Shown here piece by piece: positions 6,647-9,077 of a stretch of DNA of 9,077 nt (its first letter is position 1; the number at the start of each line of letters is the position of its first letter). The notes below the pieces were generated by a model. That model saw only the letters and a program-made list of their open reading frames with translations, had not been told where the DNA came from and did not search any database. The translations under genes were made by a program, and so were the position numbers. The DNA comes from JABMMZ01 sp044373665 (lineage in GTDB: Bacteria; Bacteroidota; Bacteroidia; NS11-12g; UBA955), in the NCBI GenBank assembly GCA_044373665.1, contig JBIPNH010000097.1, positions 1 to 9,077 on the forward strand, in the 5' to 3' direction.

Positions 6647-7489
6647 ATGCATTTATATACCATTGATACTGGATTTTTTAAATTAGATGGAGGTGCCATG
6701 TTTGGCGTGGTTCCTAAAACCATTTGGAATAAACTGAATCCTGCTGATGAAAAGAATTTATGTAATTGGGCCATGCGTTGCTTGTTGATTGAAGATGGAA
6801 ACCAATTGATACTAATTGATAATGGAATTGGCAATAAACAATCTGAAAAGTTTTTTGGCTTTTATGATTTAAACGGAACCGCTTCATTAGATTCCTCATT
6901 GAGCCAATTGGGATTTCACCGCGATGATATTACCGATGTGGTGCTTTCTCATTTGCATTTCGACCATTGTGGCGGAAGTGTTGAATGGAATAATGACAGA
7001 ACTAAATATCAAACGGCTTTTAAAAATGCAACCTATTGGAGTAATGAAGAACATTGGCAACACGCTTTGGACAGCAACCCAAGAGAAAAAGCAAGTTTTT
7101 TAACCGAAAATATTAGGCCGATTCAAGAAAGTGGACAGTTAAAGTTTGTGGAAATAGGTAATGAAGTGGCCGAATTTATGAATTTACCAAAAGTATACGG
7201 GCATACTGAAGCAATGATGTTGCCTCATATTCAATACAAAGGGAACACTGTTGTATTTTGTGCTGATTTAATTCCATCAATTGGACATTTGCCTGTCAAT
7301 TATGTGATGGCTTATGATATTAAACCCTTAGAAAGTATGCGCGACAGACAATTGTTTTTGGAACAAGCGGTAAGTAATAACTTTATCTTGTTTTTTGAAC
7401 ACGACCCTATCAACGAATGTTGCACAGTAACTAAAAATGAGAGAGGGCAGTTTGTGCCTGAAAGGATTTTTAAGTTAGCGGATTTGTAA
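6647..7489 (+). CDS. MBL-fold metallo-hydrolase, lactonase-like
   Basis: A 280-aa metallo-beta-lactamase superfamily hydrolase. The metal-binding motif HxHxDH is present as SHLHFDHCGG (H102, H104, D106, H107). Further ligand candidates are H186 in VYGHTEAM, D207 in FCADLIPS and H252 in FFEHDP, so a complete two-metal site can be drawn. The N-terminal DGGAMFGVVPK (14-24) and the RCLLIEDG region are typical of a large group of MBL proteins that includes YtnP-like and AHL-lactonase-like enzymes; substrate specificity within that group is not predictable by eye. No signal peptide is seen, so a cytosolic location is likely. The ATG at 6647 fits the family start. The gene sits 26 bp after the glycosyltransferase with no convincing promoter of its own, and converges with miaE, leaving 29 bp between stop codons. 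Confidence 0.88.
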   Translation: MHLYTIDTGFFKLDGGAMFGVVPKTIWNKLNPADEKNLCNWAMRCLLIEDGNQLILIDNGIGNKQSEKFFGFYDLNGTASLDSSLSQLGFHRDDITDVVLSHLHFDHCGGSVEWNNDRTKYQTAFKNATYWSNEEHWQHALDSNPREKASFLTENIRPIQESGQLKFVEIGNEVAEFMNLPKVYGHTEAMMLPHIQYKGNTVVFCADLIPSIGHLPVNYVMAYDIKPLESMRDRQLFLEQAVSNNFILFFEHDPINECCTVTKNERGQFVPERIFKLADL

Positions 7490-7518
7490 ACGGCTCTTAA
7501 AGCTTGCCAAATTTGTTT

Positions 7519-8121
7519 TTAATGGATTCTATCACCCCTAAGTTCCATTGATTTCATAATGTCTGCTTCTTCAATCAAAAACTCGTTCCAACGATTCATT
7601 ACATAGTCAGATGGCAAAATGGTTTTAGCTAAATTTAAAAAAGTGTGGTAATGTCCGGCTTCACTTTCCATAAATTCTCTGTAAAATACTTTGAGTTCTT
7701 CATCCTGAATATGCAAACTTAGTAAGCGAAAACGTTCGCAGCTTCTGGCTTCTATCATCGCACTAATTAAAAGTTTTTCTACCGCAACTTGATCTGGTTT
7801 TAAACCGCGTTTTTCAATGGCAAATAATTTGTTGACATAATCGTCTTTGCGAGGCATTTCAAATGGTAAATCCCTTTTTTTGAGCTCTTTCAAAACCCGT
7901 CTAAAATGCCCCCACTCTTCAGCTACAATGGGAGTAACCTCTTCAACAATTTGAGGATAATGGGCATATTTCACAATAAGAGAAATACCCGTAGTGGCTG
8001 CTTTTTGTTCGCACCAAGCGTGGTCACTTAAAATAAAGCCAATATTCATTTCGGCAATATTGACCCAACGTGGATCCGTTGCCATAATAAGGCCTAATTT
8101 GGTTTTTTGAAGGTCTTGCAT
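7519..8121 (-). CDS. miaE: tRNA-(ms2io6A37)-hydroxylase MiaE
   Basis: A 200-aa ferritin-like di-iron monooxygenase that hydroxylates the isopentenyl group of ms2i6A at position 37 of tRNAs reading UNN codons. Candidate di-iron ligands are all present: E38 in AWCEQKAA, E69 and H72 in AEEWGHF, E124 in IEARSCERF, and E154 with H157 in SEAGHY. The IEARSCERF stretch is highly characteristic of MiaE. Length matches the family (about 190-200 aa). The ATG at 8121 gives about seven residues before the conserved LGL-x-x-x-TDPRW start, which is acceptable. The partner enzymes that make the substrate (MiaA, MiaB) are not in the window. It follows carB on the same strand after an 80-bp gap and may be co-transcribed with it or have its own promoter. 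Confidence 0.93.
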   Translation of the reverse strand: MQDLQKTKLGLIMATDPRWVNIAEMNIGFILSDHAWCEQKAATTGISLIVKYAHYPQIVEEVTPIVAEEWGHFRRVLKELKKRDLPFEMPRKDDYVNKLFAIEKRGLKPDQVAVEKLLISAMIEARSCERFRLLSLHIQDEELKVFYREFMESEAGHYHTFLNLAKTILPSDYVMNRWNEFLIEEADIMKSMELRGDRIH

Positions 8122-8138
8122 TTTTTGTCTAGTTGTTT

Positions 8139-8168
8139 AACCTAAGCTCAGCTTAAGCGCTCAGGGTT
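8139..8168 (-). other. Imperfect hairpin between carB and miaE
   Basis: The 80-bp gap contains AACC (8139-8142) pairing with GGTT (8165-8168), then TAAGC with GCTCA. On the minus-strand RNA the one mismatch becomes a G-U pair, leaving a bulged C. An alternative nested stem TAAGC/GCTTA with a 3-nt loop competes with it. No T-tract follows, so it is not a classical terminator; it could be an RNA-processing or leader structure ahead of miaE, whose start is 18 nt further on. The rest of the gap is AT-rich with no clear promoter box. Confidence 0.3.
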
Positions 8169-8201
8169 GTAAATAATAACTATTAATAAAAAATTCAACA
8201 A

Positions 8202-9077
8202 TTATCTGCTCAAGTACATGCTTTTCTTGCTGTAAATTTCTCTAAATTCTGGGTCTTTAGTGTCTTTTACAAACAAAATGGCTTCTCCAGTACTTTTCAT
8301 TTCAGGACCTAGTTCTCTGTTTACATTTGGGAATTTATTGAATGAAAACACCGGTAACTTGATGGCATAACCCTCTTGCTTTGGTTGAATGTTGAAATCC
8401 TTTAATTTATGTGTTCCCAACATAATTTTAGTAGCAATATTGATGTATGGTACATCGTATGCTTTGCAAATAAATGGAACGGTTCTACTTGCTCTTGGAT
8501 TGGCCTCTATCACATAAACCACTTCATTTTTAATCGCGAATTGAATATTTAACAATCCTCTGATGTTCATTGAAAAAGCCAATTTCTTGCTGTATTCTTC
8601 CATTTTTTGCTTTACATTTTCGCTCAAACTGAATGGAGGCAATACGGCACTACTGTCACCACTGTGAATGCCTGCAGGTTCTATGTGTTCCATCATTCCT
8701 ATTACATGGCAATCTTCACCATCACATATTACGTCGCATTCAGCTTCTTCGGCTCTGTCAAGGAAATGGTCAATTAACACTCTATTGCCCGGCAAGTCGC
8801 CCAACAAACCAATGACTGCCGCCTCTAATTCTTCGTCATTTATCACAATTTTCATGCCCTGTCCACCCAATACATAACTAGGGCGAACCAAAACAGGATA
8901 ACCAACCTCTTGTGCAATTTTTACTGCCTCATCTGCGGTTTCTGAAACACCATATCTAGGATAAGGAATATTCAATTCTTTGAGCAAATCGCTGAACAAA
9001 CCACGGTCTTCGCTCATGTCCATATCAGGGAACGAAGTGCCAATAATTTTTATACCTCTTTCGTGTAATTTCTCAGC
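8202..9077 (-). CDS. carB: Carbamoyl-phosphate synthase large subunit, C-terminal part, truncated by the window edge
   Basis: The 3' end of carB; 291 codons of open frame run off the right edge (the ATG at 9023 is internal). The enzyme makes carbamoyl phosphate from glutamine-derived ammonia, bicarbonate and 2 ATP, for pyrimidine and arginine synthesis. The visible part is the second ATP-grasp half (carbamoyl-phosphate synthetic domain). It includes KIIGTS followed by EDRGLFSDLL, then YPVLVRPSYVLGGQGM, LIDHFLDRAEEAECDVICDG, MMEHIEPAGIHSGDS, NIQFAIKNEVVYVIEANPRASRTVPF and FNKFPNVNRELGPEMKSTGEA. The protein ends about 20 residues after GPEMKSTGE, so the C-terminal MGS-like allosteric domain of E. 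coli CarB (its last ~140 residues) is absent. There is no sign of frameshift: the stop at 8202-8204 is clean and miaE follows. Confidence 0.96.
   Translation of the reverse strand, partial: AEKLHERGIKIIGTSFPDMDMSEDRGLFSDLLKELNIPYPRYGVSETADEAVKIAQEVGYPVLVRPSYVLGGQGMKIVINDEELEAAVIGLLGDLPGNRVLIDHFLDRAEEAECDVICDGEDCHVIGMMEHIEPAGIHSGDSSAVLPPFSLSENVKQKMEEYSKKLAFSMNIRGLLNIQFAIKNEVVYVIEANPRASRTVPFICKAYDVPYINIATKIMLGTHKLKDFNIQPKQEGYAIKLPVFSFNKFPNVNRELGPEMKSTGEAILFVKDTKDPEFREIYSKKSMYLSR

Noticed and set aside
6634..6899. Two overlapping minus-strand open frames at the start of the MBL gene
   Set aside because: They are antisense to the conserved N-terminus of the MBL protein and have no recognisable product.
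7490..7518. Terminator between the convergent MBL and miaE genes
   Set aside because: The 29-bp gap has GGC and GCC segments but no continuous stem; the inner bases do not pair.
8633..8877. Two overlapping plus-strand open frames inside carB
   Set aside because: Antisense to the most conserved ATP-grasp motifs; C/H/S-rich translations are typical shadow frames.
1..9077. Mobile element, CRISPR array, tRNA or rRNA gene, defence or toxin-antitoxin system
   Set aside because: Coding density is high, all gaps are short, and no repeats of array type, transposase, integrase, tRNA-like cloverleaf or toxin/antitoxin-like small gene was seen on either strand.

Overview
The window looks like an ordinary chromosomal stretch from a member of the Bacteroidota (Flavobacteriia or a related class). 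The evidence is an AT-rich sequence, start codons preceded by A-rich leaders with no clear Shine-Dalgarno, TAnnTTTG-type promoter boxes just upstream of several genes, a methionine synthase present only as its homocysteine-binding module, and a carbamoyl-phosphate synthase large chain that ends without the C-terminal allosteric domain. The genus cannot be read from the sequence alone.

Layout. Positions 2-1711 (+) hold the 3' part of a multi-PAS sensor histidine kinase whose start lies outside the window. It is followed at 1801-2466 (+) by a receiver/LuxR-type response regulator that is its probable partner. This pair converges on a minus-strand block: a PAP2-like membrane protein (2469-3080), the MetH homocysteine S-methyltransferase module (3088-4104) and dihydrolipoyl dehydrogenase (4204-5589). 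Because the strand is minus, the transcription order is lpd, metH module, PAP2. The last two genes are 7 bp apart and probably co-transcribed. A strong hairpin separates lpd from the metH module.

A 110-bp divergent promoter region (5590-5699) separates lpd from a plus-strand pair: a GT2-like glycosyltransferase (5700-6620) and a metallo-beta-lactamase-fold hydrolase (6647-7489). These converge on a second minus-strand block: the tRNA hydroxylase MiaE (7519-8121) and the 3' end of carB (8202-9077, running off the right edge).

Function. The genes are largely housekeeping and independent of each other: pyrimidine/arginine precursor synthesis (carB), tRNA modification (miaE), 2-oxoacid dehydrogenase E3 (lpd) and methionine synthesis (metH module). 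One two-component pair of unknown signal and three accessory enzymes of unknown substrate (PAP2-like, GT2, MBL) complete the set. I see no mobile element, CRISPR array, RNA gene, toxin-antitoxin pair, defence island or secondary-metabolite cluster. Every gap between genes is about 110 bp or less. I did not find a convincing undescribed system. The points most worth a second look are the lineage-specific domain architectures (split MetH, short CarB), the hairpin in the metH leader, and the altered catalytic motif of the PAP2-like protein.
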